Origin: Sabethes cyaneus
Lineage: Eukaryota; Arthropoda; Insecta; Diptera; Culicidae
DNA: 64,000 nt
Reading direction: 5' to 3'
NCBI RefSeq assembly: GCF_943734655.1
Contig: NC_071354.1
Location: 31,462,847 to 31,526,846 of the forward strand
Shown here: piece after piece, positions 1-11,452 of the stretch
Layout of the letters: the number at the start of each line of letters is the position of its first letter
Position numbering within the stretch: position 1 is the first letter of the stretch
Position numbers and translations under genes: made by a program
The notes under the pieces: model-generated
Seen by the model: only the letters and a program-made list of their open reading frames with translations
What the model was told of the DNA's origin: nothing
The model's database searches: none

Positions 1-60
1 ACTGCATGAATAACATAAAAAATTTAATTCGTAATTTCTGTTGCGGGGCTCGTAAATTAT

Positions 61-420
61 TTATGCCGAAAGACTAGTAATTCCACGATAATTACATAAG
101 GATTTTTGGAAATTTACGCCGTTCAAAAGAACTATCAAGCTGATTGTAAGTGGATAAGCAAGCGATGCAGCGCATCGACGATATACAACAGCAGGGATGC
201 CATCAGGGCCAGAAGAAAATGAACTCTTCATTTTGTCAATTTCAGCCAAGATGGCGGGTTCAATAATCTCAACGTTGTTTGCAGGAACCTCAACAATTGC
301 TTGTTCAATTTCTTGTCCTAAAGCAACGTCCGATGCAAAAACCGAGACGAAGAATTTGGCAAACTATTCGCAGGTGTCCGATTCCGAAGACGACCGTTCA
401 TTGTCCAAAAACGTAAGTAA
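61..420 (-). pseudogene. Jockey-like LINE reverse transcriptase fragment
   Basis: Read on the minus strand, this encodes the linker and first part of a non-LTR retrotransposon reverse transcriptase. The open part (249 to 61) contains SSGPDGIPAVVYRRC, the conserved fingers/palm entry motif of Jockey/I/CR1-type enzymes, and ends in NYRGITSLSA, the next conserved block. The two are joined by a deletion of the usual intervening 20-30 residues. Upstream, 420 to 250 continues the linker with one in-frame stop. It is a dead fragment. Similar Jockey-like pieces lie at 11056-11452 and 49070-49560. Clade assignment is tentative. Confidence 0.7.
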
Positions 421-429
421 CGGTATAGC

Positions 430-840
430 TGAGTTTTTCTTCTTTGATTTGACAAAGTTCCGGAAGCATTTTGGATTATGCCTCAAATTAGGAGGGTGAC
501 AAATGGGAATGTGAGATCTATCGAGCGATCGCAGTTCTTAAGGCCGCCTACAAAGTGCTGTCCCAAACCATTTTCGGCCGTCTATCACCAATTGCGAACA
601 AATTTGTGGGAGTTTATCAAGCCGGCTTCGTTGAAGGACGGTCGACAATGGATCAAATATTTACACTGCGGCAGACCCTCCAAAATGGCCGTGAATTAGT
701 TCCCACGCACCGTTTGTTCGTTGACTTCAAAGCCGCATATGATACCCTCGACTGAAAAGAGCTATGGAAAATCATAGATGAGAACAACTTCCCAGGAAGC
801 TCGTCAAACTGATAGAGTCTGCAATGGAGTGGTACACAGC
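430..840 (+). pseudogene. RTE-like LINE reverse transcriptase fragment
   Basis: A non-LTR reverse transcriptase piece readable across shifting frames. AAYKVLSQTIFGRLSPIANK is followed by YQAGFVEGRSTMDQIFTLRQ and then LFVDFKAAYDTLD. The D of FVDFKAAYD is the motif A catalytic aspartate. An in-frame TGA follows at about 754, and a frameshift occurs near 790 before a remnant reading KLVKLIESAMEW. It is non-functional. The sequence belongs to the same broad type (GRSTxDQIFTLRQ...FVDFKAAYD) as the fragments at 30 kb, 47.7 kb and 57.5 kb. Confidence 0.75.
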
Positions 841-1079
841 GCTGTGTTCGGATTTCGGATGAACACGACATTCGAAACACACGCATTTCTGTCCAAAAAT
901 TTGCTCAGAAACCGCCTTGCAATACTGTTCAGAATCTTTAACGTCACAATCGTATTTCGTCAGCAAATTCTCGTTCTTTGAGCATTTTCTTGCATCTAGG
1001 TTTTGTTTCACGTTACGGTACGGTACAACTGATGCCTTGAAATTTTTCAAACCAGCCTTCGTCTTTGGTTTCTGAACAC

Positions 1080-1857
1080 AGGATTCTGAAACTACTATTT
1101 TTTTGTTTCTCTTTCCAGGATTCCTGGAAATAATTTTAATTATTTATAATCATAGAAGTATTTCAAATTATTTTCTTGTCTGTATTAACATTTGCAAAAT
1201 ATCAGAGATATATTGCAAATGTTTAATCGGCCAGGCCAACGGTGAAGTATTGCCGCAAAGACGATTATAAGAAATAAATCTTGTGTGAATAAGTTATTCA
1301 TACATAGATGTATTTCAAAATCAACAGGGGAAGAAGAAACGGGGACGTCTCGTACCAACCGTTCCTGATTCACTGTAAATTTGTTTCGTTGGGAGTATCT
1401 TTGCTAATAAAGATTAAGTGATACTCCGGACCTTCAAGGATGAACTTATGGCATTCAGACCAGACGCCCAGCTGCTATTGGCCAAGGTTTTAGCGTCTTT
1501 TTTCGCTCACTGAAAATATATAAAATACACCAGCAACCCAAAAGTAGATAATTAAGTATTTTGGAATACATAAAAATTAATTTAACAATAACTGTGGGCA
1601 TAACTTGATGTTATTGTACAAAATTCGCTGTCACCGTCACATAAAAATTGTCGAAGAATAACTAGTTCAAGAATCTTCCAAACCAAATGTCAGAAGAACC
1701 GAAAACTCTCCCCTCCGGAAAAATAGAAGACTCCAAACTTGCCATACATTGCCCTTTGATTTCACAATAGAGTATATAAAGAATAAATAAATATGAGGAA
1801 CGTTCTCACCCGATTTCAAAACTGGTACTCAGGTTATATTGCCAATCGATGTCAGTT
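1080..1857. other. Unrecognised AT-rich stretch
   Basis: No ORF, RNA gene, terminal repeat or known element family was recognised here. It lies between LINE fragments and a short ORF. Confidence 0.4.
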
Positions 1858-1892
1858 GAATCGCCCATGTCCTTAAATATTTCCGGAATACT

Positions 1893-2054
1893 ATGGATAA
1901 AGCGACGAATCTCGATTCAGTGGGTAATATTGACCAGTATTCAATTCTTCTGGAAGTTCACGACGGCACATTCTTCGAGAAATATCGGGAACAGATCCTC
2001 AAAGTGTTAGTTCCAGTTAGCAACTTCGAGTATGGAGAAGGTATTTCACTATAA
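1893..2054 (+). other. Short ORF of unknown identity, possible exon
   Basis: A 53-codon ORF starts at ATG 1893; the frame is open upstream to a TGA at 1857. Its residues look coding in composition (for example YSILLEVHDGTFFEKYREQI). A plausible splice donor (GAAG|GTATTT) sits at 2040/2041, 14 bases before the stop. I do not recognise a family, and no partner exon was found nearby. It could be a host exon, a transposon remnant or chance. Confidence 0.2.
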
Positions 2055-2059
2055 TTTTC

Positions 2060-3770
2060 ACTTCTGTCCGGTTTCGCATAAGCCGCTGAATATTCGGAAG
2101 CTTTACAGCATAGACATTCACATCGAAATTCACTTGAATTTAATATTTCTTAAACACGACACTATTCAAAGAAATTCAGCCGCAAAATTTTTTCGAAAAT
2201 TTATGAAAAACTTGACAGTAAATTTTTTTGCGTCCATCCGCACGCGTAGTTTGCTACGATCCATTTCGTGCATATAAAATATGTTTTCTATTGCAAAGAT
2301 GAGCTTTTGAATCTCGCGCCTTGTTAATTAGCATGCATCTATATTCATATGATGGTTAGGTAAATGAATGCAAATCTAGTTTCCCGAGTGCAAATAAAAT
2401 AAATTTAAAAAAGTGAACCAACCGCAGGCTGAAAGCCTCAAAAATAAAAAATCGAAAAAAAAATCAAAATAAATTTACTCTGGTTTACATATGGGTTTGC
2501 CACTATCCACGGGTTGGTTTTGACGAAGACTAAACGTTTGTGCATCGACATTTTCCGTGTCGATTGTAATTAACCTGAACACCGAATATTTTCCAACAAT
2601 TGTTTTTACAAAACGATGGAAGAAGCTAGTTATCGTGTGCATAGTACAATTATTATCATTGACGCAACTTAATTGCAACGAAAAGCGGAGAAATCAAAAC
2701 AAACCAAAATTGGCTAGCTCTGTGCAAACAAATTCGTGAAATGCAATCATTCAAAATCAAGCACAACAATGCCTAAAAGCCCGAAGATGAGGCGAAAATG
2801 CGTTCCGCGCGAACGCCCAACTGCCGCGCCGCCCGTAAGCACCTCTGTACTGTATAGTATCAAGGGCCCGTCGAGTAGGGAAAGCGAGTGGTAACGAGCG
2901 AGCAGTAGTAAGCAGTAGGGTCGGACGGTGCAATTCGTCCGACCTTTCGATGCTCACACTCGGTGGTTACGAGCTGAAGCTTCACAGCTGTTCAAGGTGT
3001 TTACCTTATATTATCGCGCTTATCCGCGTAGTTTCACATTTTGAGGCTACCGACATTTGTGGTGCGCGATGCAGGCCAGGCCGCCAGTGCCGGACACGCG
3101 TGCACAGTTTGCACCTTCCGATGGATCTGTCGAAGAATAACAACTTTGCGTTGATTTGCCCGTAACATGCCATGTTTGAGTAAGGTTTGCAGACGTTCAA
3201 CGAGGACCTTTGTAGCTAACAAAAACAACATTGATTTTATCGGTACTTTAAGTTGCGATACTTCTAACAACCTACCAATTTAATAATCATACTAATTGTC
3301 TGAAAATTTATTCTTTGAATTTATGCCGAAACGAAAAGCAACGTTTACTTCAAGCTGTTCAATCTAGATACAATTTCCTGTGTTTGAACATTCTATATGA
3401 TAACAAGTCTACCCTCGGGGTAGTGCTTTATTGGATGATGTTGTTCGGCGATTGTAATCGAATATTGTTGCGCACCAGGAATCTCAAGGCCGTATCATCA
3501 TAATGGAATACTGCTGCCAGGCCAGCGAGCTGCTGCCTAATTATAATTTCAAATCACATACCTTCCATTTGACAGTCCAAATTTTGACTCCACTCTAATA
3601 TTTAAAACCCCCCAGCAATGAACTGAAACAAGCGCAAAGGTGAAGGTTTTTTCGATTACCCACCGCGGAAGCAGCGTTTGTTTTGAATCTTTTAACCTCA
3701 TCAAGCGATGCGATGTGAGGGAAGGCACATCGAAAGACATCAACCATCAGCAAGCGTCAAGCGACAAACC
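2060..3770. other. Unrecognised stretch, partly GC-rich
   Basis: No gene was identified. From about 2770 to 3130 the sequence becomes more GC-rich than its surroundings, with short opposing ORFs (2757-2957 minus, 2950-3165 plus) that lack recognisable motifs and overlap as frame shadows. No terminal repeats were seen. Confidence 0.35.
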
Positions 3771-4270
3771 GCCGTTCGTCGTAGGTCGGATGCACCCCGT
3801 TTGACTCATCGTCGGTCGTTATTTGGCGCATAACAATGAATGCCGTCTTCTATTATGTCGACAGCGTCGGAACGTCATCCCGCGCGCGCCCGGGTTGTTA
3901 TAACAATCGCATCAATTCGGCGGCTGTGCGTGTGCAGTGATAAGACAGCCTCAGTGAAAGGGATCCGCATCCGAAAAGGCGGATGGCAATCGTGCGCGCA
4001 AACAGTTACGTAATTAACTGCGCGCGCGCGGCTGGAAAGATTAAATTGGGGAGAAAAATTCGGCCTCCGGTCCTACTTTGATAGCGTCTTGCGGTGTTCC
4101 GTTACCGTCCAGTGCGCCAGAGTATATCGTATATATCAACCAAATCCGTGTGGCACCGATAAAAAGGCATTTCTTTGTCGATGGACTTGCACAGGGGAGC
4201 GATAACCGAGTGCGATATCGCAGTGCGGGATGTCTGAGTGTATGCTAATCAGTATGGACCGGCAAGCAGG
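3771..4270. promoter_or_regulatory. GC-rich island, candidate promoter or 5' exon
   Basis: A roughly 500-bp patch is distinctly richer in G+C and CpG than the AT-rich DNA on both sides, including CGCGCGCGCCCGGG near 3890 and GCGCGCGCGCGGC near 4020. No coding frame or transposon signature explains it. In insect genomes such islands often mark promoters or 5' untranslated exons, but there is no direct evidence for transcription here, so the assignment is inference only. Confidence 0.2.
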
Positions 4271-4746
4271 CAAGTAGGTGTCGCGTGTTAGGGCTCTACC
4301 ATACTGGTTGCATCATTAGTCGGTTGCAGCAGGGTTTGGCTATGCAATTTATTGCACTTTGTGTAACATGATAGATACTCTTTGGCGGGATTGATTGGTT
4401 TGACAGAGTTGAATAAATTCATTAGATTTAATGAAAAATTTTCATAGCATACCTACATCGTTGCACAAATTCGTAACCGGTAGCAGCCAGTGCAATAGAC
4501 TATTGTAAAGATAAATAATCCGAATTTTTAACGGCTCGGTATGTTGCATTTGTCCTGGCAATCATCACATGGGAAAGGGCCATGTGAAGATATTGGTGGT
4601 AACATAAATTCAATTTTTCATGCAACAGACACAAAAATATTGCAAGAAAAATGAAATTAAGAAATTAAAACGTATTGTTTTTGGTAATTGAAGTGGTGAA
4701 AAATATTAGCGAAAATAGTTGAAAACTAATAAATAAGTAATAATAG

Positions 4747-6766
4747 AAAAACCCGAATTAATCTACTTAGCGGTGTGACCTAGCCTTTCTACTGCCACTA
4801 CAATTTTTTTTTGATTTTTCAGGAACATATATAATTAACTTGACTATATTTTTAAATATTCGTTCATTATAACTCAAAATCCTTATTTACCGATAATGTG
4901 AATTTTAATGCGAAAATACTGCGTGCAATAATTACATTTTCTTTCCTAGAGTGCATAAATATTTGTAAGTGTCATTTAATTTACTTTATCAACATCTTAT
5001 TTAGTTTTATAATATTTACATGATTCATTGAATTGATTTATAAGAATTAACCATCTAACGGGTTTACAGATGGCCTAACTTTTAAGCCACATACGAAGCT
5101 TATTTTGAATTTACAATATGAGAAATATGTTCATAACAGATTTCTTGATTTTAATACCATGCGTTCAAGAGTTAACATCAAAAACAAAAATTCAGAAAAA
5201 TTACGAAGAAAATATTGCGCTATTATTTCCTTTCCACTTTTGAAGGACAAGGATATCTAGAACAAAATGATTGGCCTCAAAATTTTATCATGACTTCACG
5301 TGACTTCAATTTTGCGATTTATCTGAATTTGAAAAAATAACTGCGTAGATCATTAGATAAAACGAAATAGAAAAATTGAACTTTTTCTTAGTTGGCACTC
5401 CTTCAGATAATTATTTTTGCATGAAAATCAACACTTGAGCTTCCTTTGAATATGTTTTCATGAAAAAATAGTCATTAGCTTGGTCGCATACGTACCGTTT
5501 TTACGATGTAGTCCGTTATAGGGCTTAGAAAACGGTATGAGATCAAAACATGAAGCAAAAGAAGCGCCATAAACATGCTTGAGAATGGGAAATATGATCG
5601 ATATGATTTCTAATGCTTGTCAGTCTCGGTTTATTTATTAAAAATGATACGTGACATAAAACTTCAGTGTTTTAAAATGTCACCAACGAAAATACATCGT
5701 TCAAAATTACTAGCAACGTTTTCTTCCTATTTTTCATATAAAATTTCAAAACTCTAGTATCTATTGATTCAGTGTCTGTTTTCGAAGCCTGAAAGTCGTA
5801 AGCGAAATACGTATATGTTGCGATTAAATATTAATAGTGGAATTTAATCGGAAAGTTTTTTTTGGTTTAATTTCATGTTTAGTATTCTACGCTCCAAAAA
5901 CTTTTTTTTTTCTTAACGACCCACTCCAAAAACTTTAGACAGTTGACATGTTTCTCACTTTTCTTGTATTTCGGTGCAAATTCCAACATTGCAAATCGTG
6001 AACAGATACACATACATACATTGATATATACAAACATACACATGCATACATACACGCATACATGCGTACGTACACACATACATCATACATACATTAAATA
6101 CAATCCACATTTGATTGATATATTTTCATTTTACACGTTTTAACGGTTTAATATACGGTGCTTAAGTGTTAAAGTTTGAATAACTTTTGAATGGATCGTT
6201 CGATTTTCAATAACTCGACTTTGTTTGATAGATCTCAACAGTAATTTTCAAATAATAATAAATTGTAGGATATATCTCATTGAATTAATACTTATATGTT
6301 ACAAGCATATGTTTTAAATACTTTTTTCCACATTTCTTGATGTAACTTTCAAACCACAAGCCCATTCGTCGTGAAATTTGGAAGTTAAGCTTTTGAAAGG
6401 CTCCCCTTTCATATGCAATCAATTTTGTTGAAATCGGTCAAGTGACCTATGAGATAATGAAGTCCCATTTTTTCATATTTTTATACATAACTTTTGAACT
6501 AAAAGTCCAATCAGTATGAAATTCAATAGCGACCTATGGGACACCTAGACCTTTCATTTGACACTAAGATCATTAAAATCGGTCCAGCCATCTCCGAGAA
6601 AAGTAAGTGAGATTGAAAGCGTTACATACACACACACACACAGACATACATACACACACAGAAAATGCTCAGTTTTCTAAACTGAGTCGAATGGTATATG
6701 ACATTCGGCCCGCAGGATCTTCTTTCCATTTCCGGTTTTCCGAGTGATTTCTATACCTTTATACTA
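4747..6766 (-). repeat. Unclassified ~2-kb repeat, family B, split by Helitron
   Basis: The left end reads AAAACCCGAATTAATCTACT, close to the terminal motif of the family A repeats at 34.4, 51.9 and 55.3 kb (AAAACCxGATTTAATCCACC). The other end has the same layout as family A: a CA microsatellite (about 6627-6660), then a CGGCCC motif and the run CTATACCTTTATACTA. A Helitron (6767-10012) is inserted there. The remainder, with TATAGTAGAAAGGCAA twice, resumes at 10013-10075. No coding region was found. The relationship to family A is by architecture and short motifs only. Confidence 0.5.
6005..6095. repeat. CATA/CA-rich microsatellite
   Basis: Degenerate tandem ACATACAT/ACACGCAT units. Open frames spanning this region on both strands are composition artefacts. 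Confidence 0.8.
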
Positions 6767-6899
6767 TCTATACCTATAAAGAAGGATTTCTGTCTGTCTG
6801 TCCGTATGTTCCTTATAGAATCGAAAACTACTGAACCAATCGGCATGAAAATATGCATGGAGAGGTTTTTTGGGGCCAGGAAAGGTTTTAGTGATAGTT

Positions 6900-9770
6900 A
6901 GAAACCCCTCCCCCCACTAAGAGGGGGGGCTCCCATACAAATGAAACACAAATTTCTGCATAACTCGACAACTAATCAAGCAAATAGAACAAAATTTGGC
7001 ATGTGGGTGTTTTCGGTGACAAGAATTTATTCTATGGTAAATTGAGACCCCTCCCCTCTTTATAAGGGGAATTATAACTCCTCTCCTCTTTAAAAGGGGG
7101 GGCTTCCATACAAATTTCCTCATAACTCGAGAACTAATCAAGCAAATGGAACCAAATTTGGCATGTGAAGGTTTTCGAGGGCAAGAATATTTTCTATAGT
7201 AAATTAGGACCCCTCCCCACTTTAAGAGGGGGGGCTCCTGTACCAAAGAAACACAATTTTCCTCATAACTCGAGAAGTAATTAAGCAAATGGAGCCAAAT
7301 TTGGCATGTGGGTGTTTTTGGAGACAAAAATTCTTTCTATGATGAATTGGGACCCCTCCCCGTTTTAGGAGGGGGGGATTCCTATACACATGAAATACAA
7401 ATTTCCTCATAACTGAAGAACTAATCAAGCAAATGGAACAAAATTTGGCATGTGAAAGTTTTCGAGGGCAAGAATATTTTCTATGGTGAATGAGGACCAC
7501 TCCCCACTTTAAGAGGAGGGGTTCCTATACAAACGAAATACAAATTTCCTCATAACTCGAGAACTAATCAAGCAAATGGAACCAAATTTGACACGTGGGT
7601 GTTTTTGGAGACAAAAATTTTTTCTATGATGAACTGGCACCCCTCCTCACTTTAGGAGGGGGGGGGGGCTCCTATACAAATGAAATACAAATTTCCTCAT
7701 AACTCGAGAGCTAATCAAGCAAATGAAACCAAATTTGGCATGTGAAAGTTTTCGAGGGCAAGAATATTTTCTATAGTGAATTAGGACCCCTCCCAACTTT
7801 AAGAGGGGGGGCTCCTATACAAACGAAATACAAATTTCCTCATAACTCGAGAACTAATCAAGCAAATGGAACCAAATTTGGCACGTGGGTGTTTTTGGAG
7901 ACAAAAATTTTTTCTATGATGAGGGTATGAAATGGGGAAGGAAAATGAGCGTCCAATATAGCTCTAGCCATCCCAAGCCCCTACCTAGCGCCTCCACGTG
8001 GCCATACCTGGTAATGCTCTATTGAGTAGCCAAGCTAGGAGGTGCGTTGCTGGGTGGTTCCCGGCTGCCTGGTCTCAAAACCGCGGTTTTGGGCAGACGG
8101 CGGAGCCACACGGCCTAGCTAATAGGTAAGCCTAATAAGTTATTTTAATTATTTTTTTCGTTTTAGCTTATGAAGCATCTCCTGCTATATAGTAAAAACT
8201 GGCCAAAACGAGTTTTAATACTGCACATGGATACCAGAATGAAAAATTAAATTAACTTTTAAAAATTAAAATTAAATAAGAAGCATTTATGGAACCCAAA
8301 GGACGCTACTCTATTCCATACGAAGGACTGCTGGTGAGATTGTTCTATTTTTATCATTTATACCACATTTCATCTTAATATCATATCATATATTAACAGT
8401 ATTATTATTGATATCATAAATGTGGAAGGCTGGATGACGGAGTGGATTGCCAACCTGAATCCTTAAGGTCTGAAGCAAATATGGCACTTCTCAATTCAAA
8501 ACAAACAAATCATCACGTGGGTTAAAGTTGGTATAGCGAAATTGATTATTACATGGAAGGATCCTAATGCTGGAAGGCGACTCTTATAACCCCGGAATGC
8601 GCACAAGTGCCTCTGCTTGTGGGTCCGCCCAATCCCTTTTGGCCCTTCTGTAACAGCATTAGTGTGAAATTCATTTGATAATCAAATTTGGATCTACTGT
8701 AATTCTACCCACATACATTGGCAAGTCCTTGAAATGATGGTGGCTTTCCCCTACTACTACTACTACTACAAAAATTTTTTCTATGATGAATTGGGACCCC
8801 TACCCACTTTAGAAGGGGGGGATCCTATACAAATGAAATTCAAATTTCCTCATAACTCGAGAACTAATCAAGCAAATAGAACCAAATTTGGCATGTGGAG
8901 GTTTCTGGAGGCAAAAATATTTTCTATGGTGAATTAGGACCCCTCCCAACTTTAAGAGGGGGTGCTTCTACACAAATAAAATACAAATTTCCTCATAATT
9001 CGAGAACTAATCAAGCAAATGGAACCATATTTGGCATGTGGGTGTTTTTGGAGGCAACCATTTTTTCTATGATGAATTAGGACCCCTTACCTTCTTAAGA
9101 GGGGGGCTCTTATACAAACGAAATACAAATTTCCTCATAACTCTAGAATTAATCAAGCAAATGGAACCAAATTTATCATGTGGGTGTTTTTGTAGGCAAG
9201 AATATTTTCTATGGTATATTTTCTATGGATTTCTCCACTTTAAGAGGGGGGGGGGCTTCTATACAAATGAAAAACAAATTTCCTCATAACTCGAGAACTG
9301 ATCAAGCAAATGGAACCAAATTTGACATGTAAGTGGTTTTGGACGCAAGATTTTTTTCTATGGTGAATTGAGACCCCTCTCTTCTTTAGAAAGCGAGTTA
9401 TGGCCCATCTCCCCTTTAAGAGGGTGGGCTTCCATACAAATGAAATGCAAATTTTCTTTTATCTCGAGAACTAATCAATCAAATGGGACCAAATTTGGCA
9501 TGTGGGAGTTTTAGATGGCAGAAATTTTTTCTATGGTGAATTACGACCCCTTCCCCTTTTAAGAGGGGAGCTCCCATACAAATGAAATTCAAATTTCCTT
9601 ATAACTTGAGAACTAATCAAGCAAATGGAACCAAATTTGGCATGTGGGAGATTTTGGAGTCTTGAATTTATTTTACGATAGTTAGAGACCTCTTACCCCT
9701 GTGGTAGGGGGATATGGACTCTCATACAAATAAAACAGAAATTTTTGCGAAACTCAAAAACTAATCAAAC
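6900..9770 (+). repeat. Helitron-internal tandem array with alternating unit types
   Basis: About 13 diverged units of roughly 145 bp share ATACAAATTTCCTCATAACT, AACTAATCAAGCAAATGGA and a CCCCTCCC...GAGGGGGGG hairpin. Between about 7140 and 7922 the units alternate between two types. One carries TTTTCGAGGGCAAGAATATT and the other TTTTTGGAGACAAAAATT, so the higher-order period is about 290 bp. Open frames through this array (for example 6917-7327 minus) are repeat artefacts. Confidence 0.85.
7923..8767 (+). mobile_element. Non-autonomous RTE-derived retroelement with target duplication
   Basis: An 845-bp insertion is flanked by a perfect 22-bp direct repeat (7901-7922 and 8768-8789, core AAAAATTTTTTCTATGATGA). 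It ends in (TAC)n. Its 5' part shares CCTACCTAGCGCCTCCACG and GCTAGGAGGTGCG with the 5' region of the RTE-like copy at 11453-13460 (minus). There is no ORF. Together these indicate target-primed reverse transcription of an internally deleted LINE or SINE-like derivative. Because the host sequence is itself a tandem repeat, part of the duplication could reflect adjacent units, but the match is exact and bounded by the insertion. Confidence 0.7.
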
Positions 9771-10075
9771 TCGAGAAATTCGAGACTCTTCCATAAAACA
9801 TTAGTCAATACAAGACCACAAAAACTATCTATTGTAACACTAGATCATTCAGGACGAGACGGTCGCGAGTCTTGCCGGTAACCCGCCGTCGGAAGCGCCG
9901 CCTACTGGGGGGCTTGCAAAACTCGAGATTGTGACAAGGATCATCCGAGATTCATGATTTATGTACAACACAGGTTAATTTGTGGCAATACGAAGTTTGT
10001 CGGGTCAGCTAGTATATTTATATAGTAGAAAGGCAATATATTTTCATATAGTAGAAAGGCAAAACACGAGCTCTT

Positions 10076-10486
10076 CAAAGTACATTTAAGTATGATTTAG
10101 AAAAATAAAATTAATAAGTGGAAATTCACAAATTCTATCAAAACACGATAGCGCTTTTACACTCGTCTTGAATTTTTCATAGTTTGGGAAATAGCTTTTT
10201 CTTACTTTTCTTCCAGTGTAGAAAATGTATATAACTTTGTCCAGATTACAGTATTTTAATTTCTTTGGAAATTTCGTTTTGATTTCATCAAAAAAAAACT
10301 GCGACGTTCTGCTAATCAGGTGCATAGTTTCTTCAAAATCTATGTTCAGGAAGATTGAAAGGTTTTGATTGGATGTTCACAATTCATTTTCGTTCACGAC
10401 GCATAAAGAAAAAGACAAACATCACATTCTAAGACCCTTCGGTATAGACTTATCCGATAACCTGAACCGAAAACTAACTTCCGAGC
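10076..10486. other. Unrecognised AT-rich stretch
   Basis: No element or gene recognised; the minus-strand frame at 10086-10325 has no known motif. Confidence 0.35.
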
Positions 10487-11055
10487 TTGCAACGGCCTAT
10501 TCACTTCCGGTTACACCAGCATGATACTATCAGCGCCCTCTTGGTAACGGAAGAAGCGGATATGATGGACAAACGACACCGTGATGCATATCAAAAAGCT
10601 CTATGGAGGCCTCCTCTCTGGTCGACACAGTCCAGTCGTTTGCTTCCTTCGATCATCATAGTCGTCGCGGTCCTCCAACCCACTTTCACAGGCAAATACA
10701 TACCATACCATAGCCTCCCACTTCCTCAACGCTCTTGCGCTTCTAGCCGGGCTTCATTTCCTGTCACATCCGGCTGCAACTTAGCTACATCTACATTTTT
10801 GCCGCATTTATACGCCTCGTCTGTTCGCTGTTCTCCAAAGCAGTTCTGTTCATCAACATCCGGTCCGGGACGCCAATCCCAACACATCATGGAAGCCCCT
10901 TATCTGCCTAGCTCAGTCGTGCCTGTTGCAGTTACCGAAAGTCGATCGCGATTCTCTCGCTCCTGTCATCCAAGACGTCCCGGTCCTGAGCCTAGTGCCG
11001 GTGAAGGGGTCTTCCAAGCTTCTCGCTTTGGCAAGTATCCTAGGATGCCCCTTTT
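10487..11055 (+). other. Probable upstream part of a LINE (5' region or ORF1 remnant)
   Basis: An open frame of about 200 codons overlaps the start of the endonuclease frame that follows. Its product is rich in Ser, Pro and Arg and shows no motif I recognise. Its position directly before a LINE endonuclease suggests the 5' portion of the same element, but the frame may be incidental. Confidence 0.35.
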
Positions 11056-11452
11056 ATGGCTAGTTCGGCATCAGCTGCCTCGAACGCCCTGATATATTAT
11101 CAGAACGTTGGCGGAATAAACACCTCTATTGCTGAATCAGACCAGTCAGCTTTCGCCGACGGCTGTTTTGACGTCTACGCCCTAACCGAAACCTGGATGA
11201 ATCAAAATACATCGACATCCCGTATAGTAAACCCTCTAGATTGTTCACAAGTTGAACAATTTTGGGTCGCCATAGCCACCGTTGACGCGGCTATCTACCT
11301 TTGTGTTGTCTACATCCCTCCAGATCAGATTAACAACGATAATCTAATCGATTGCCATCTCGAGTCACTCAACTGGGTAGTTTCGCAATTGGAGCCTAGA
11401 GATAAAATTATAGTTTTTGGTGATTTCAACCTAAGCGCGATCTCTTGGCAGC
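11056..11452 (+). pseudogene. Jockey-like LINE endonuclease domain, truncated
   Basis: The N-terminal APE-type endonuclease of a non-LTR retrotransposon ORF2. It starts at ATG 11056. YYQNVGGI (the N motif), ALTETWMNQ (catalytic Glu) and VFGDFNLSAISW (the GDFN block) appear in the right order over about 130 residues. The frame is intact until W/Q at about 11450. There the sequence switches abruptly into the antisense of an RTE-like element, which truncates the domain before its SDH motif. It is non-functional as it stands. It may belong to the same family as the reverse transcriptase pieces at 61-420 and 49070-49560. Confidence 0.8.

Larger units (their letters stand above)
6767..10012 (+). 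mobile_element. Helitron, non-autonomous, 3.25 kb with insertion
   Basis: The 5' end is TCTATACCTATAAAGAAGG preceded by A. The 3' end is CGGGTCAGCTAG followed by T. A TC start, a CTAG end and insertion between A and T are the hallmarks of Helitrons, which move by rolling-circle replication and make no target duplication. No Rep/helicase coding region is present, so it is non-autonomous. The interior is a tandem array of about 145-bp units (6900-9770), interrupted by a separate retro-insertion at 7923-8767. A reverse-oriented relative is at 53816-55318, with CTAG end complement ACTAGCTGACCCGGC. Confidence 0.75.

Noticed and set aside
5879..6143. Opposing 66-codon ORFs
   Set aside because: Generated by a CATA microsatellite.
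6917..7500. Long minus-strand frames of 136 and 92 codons
   Set aside because: They are repeated readings of the Helitron array units (FGSICLISSRVMRKFVF repeated); no coding origin.
6900..9770. CRISPR-like regular repeats
   Set aside because: Units are about 145 bp, contiguous and diverged, without spacers; eukaryotic Helitron context.
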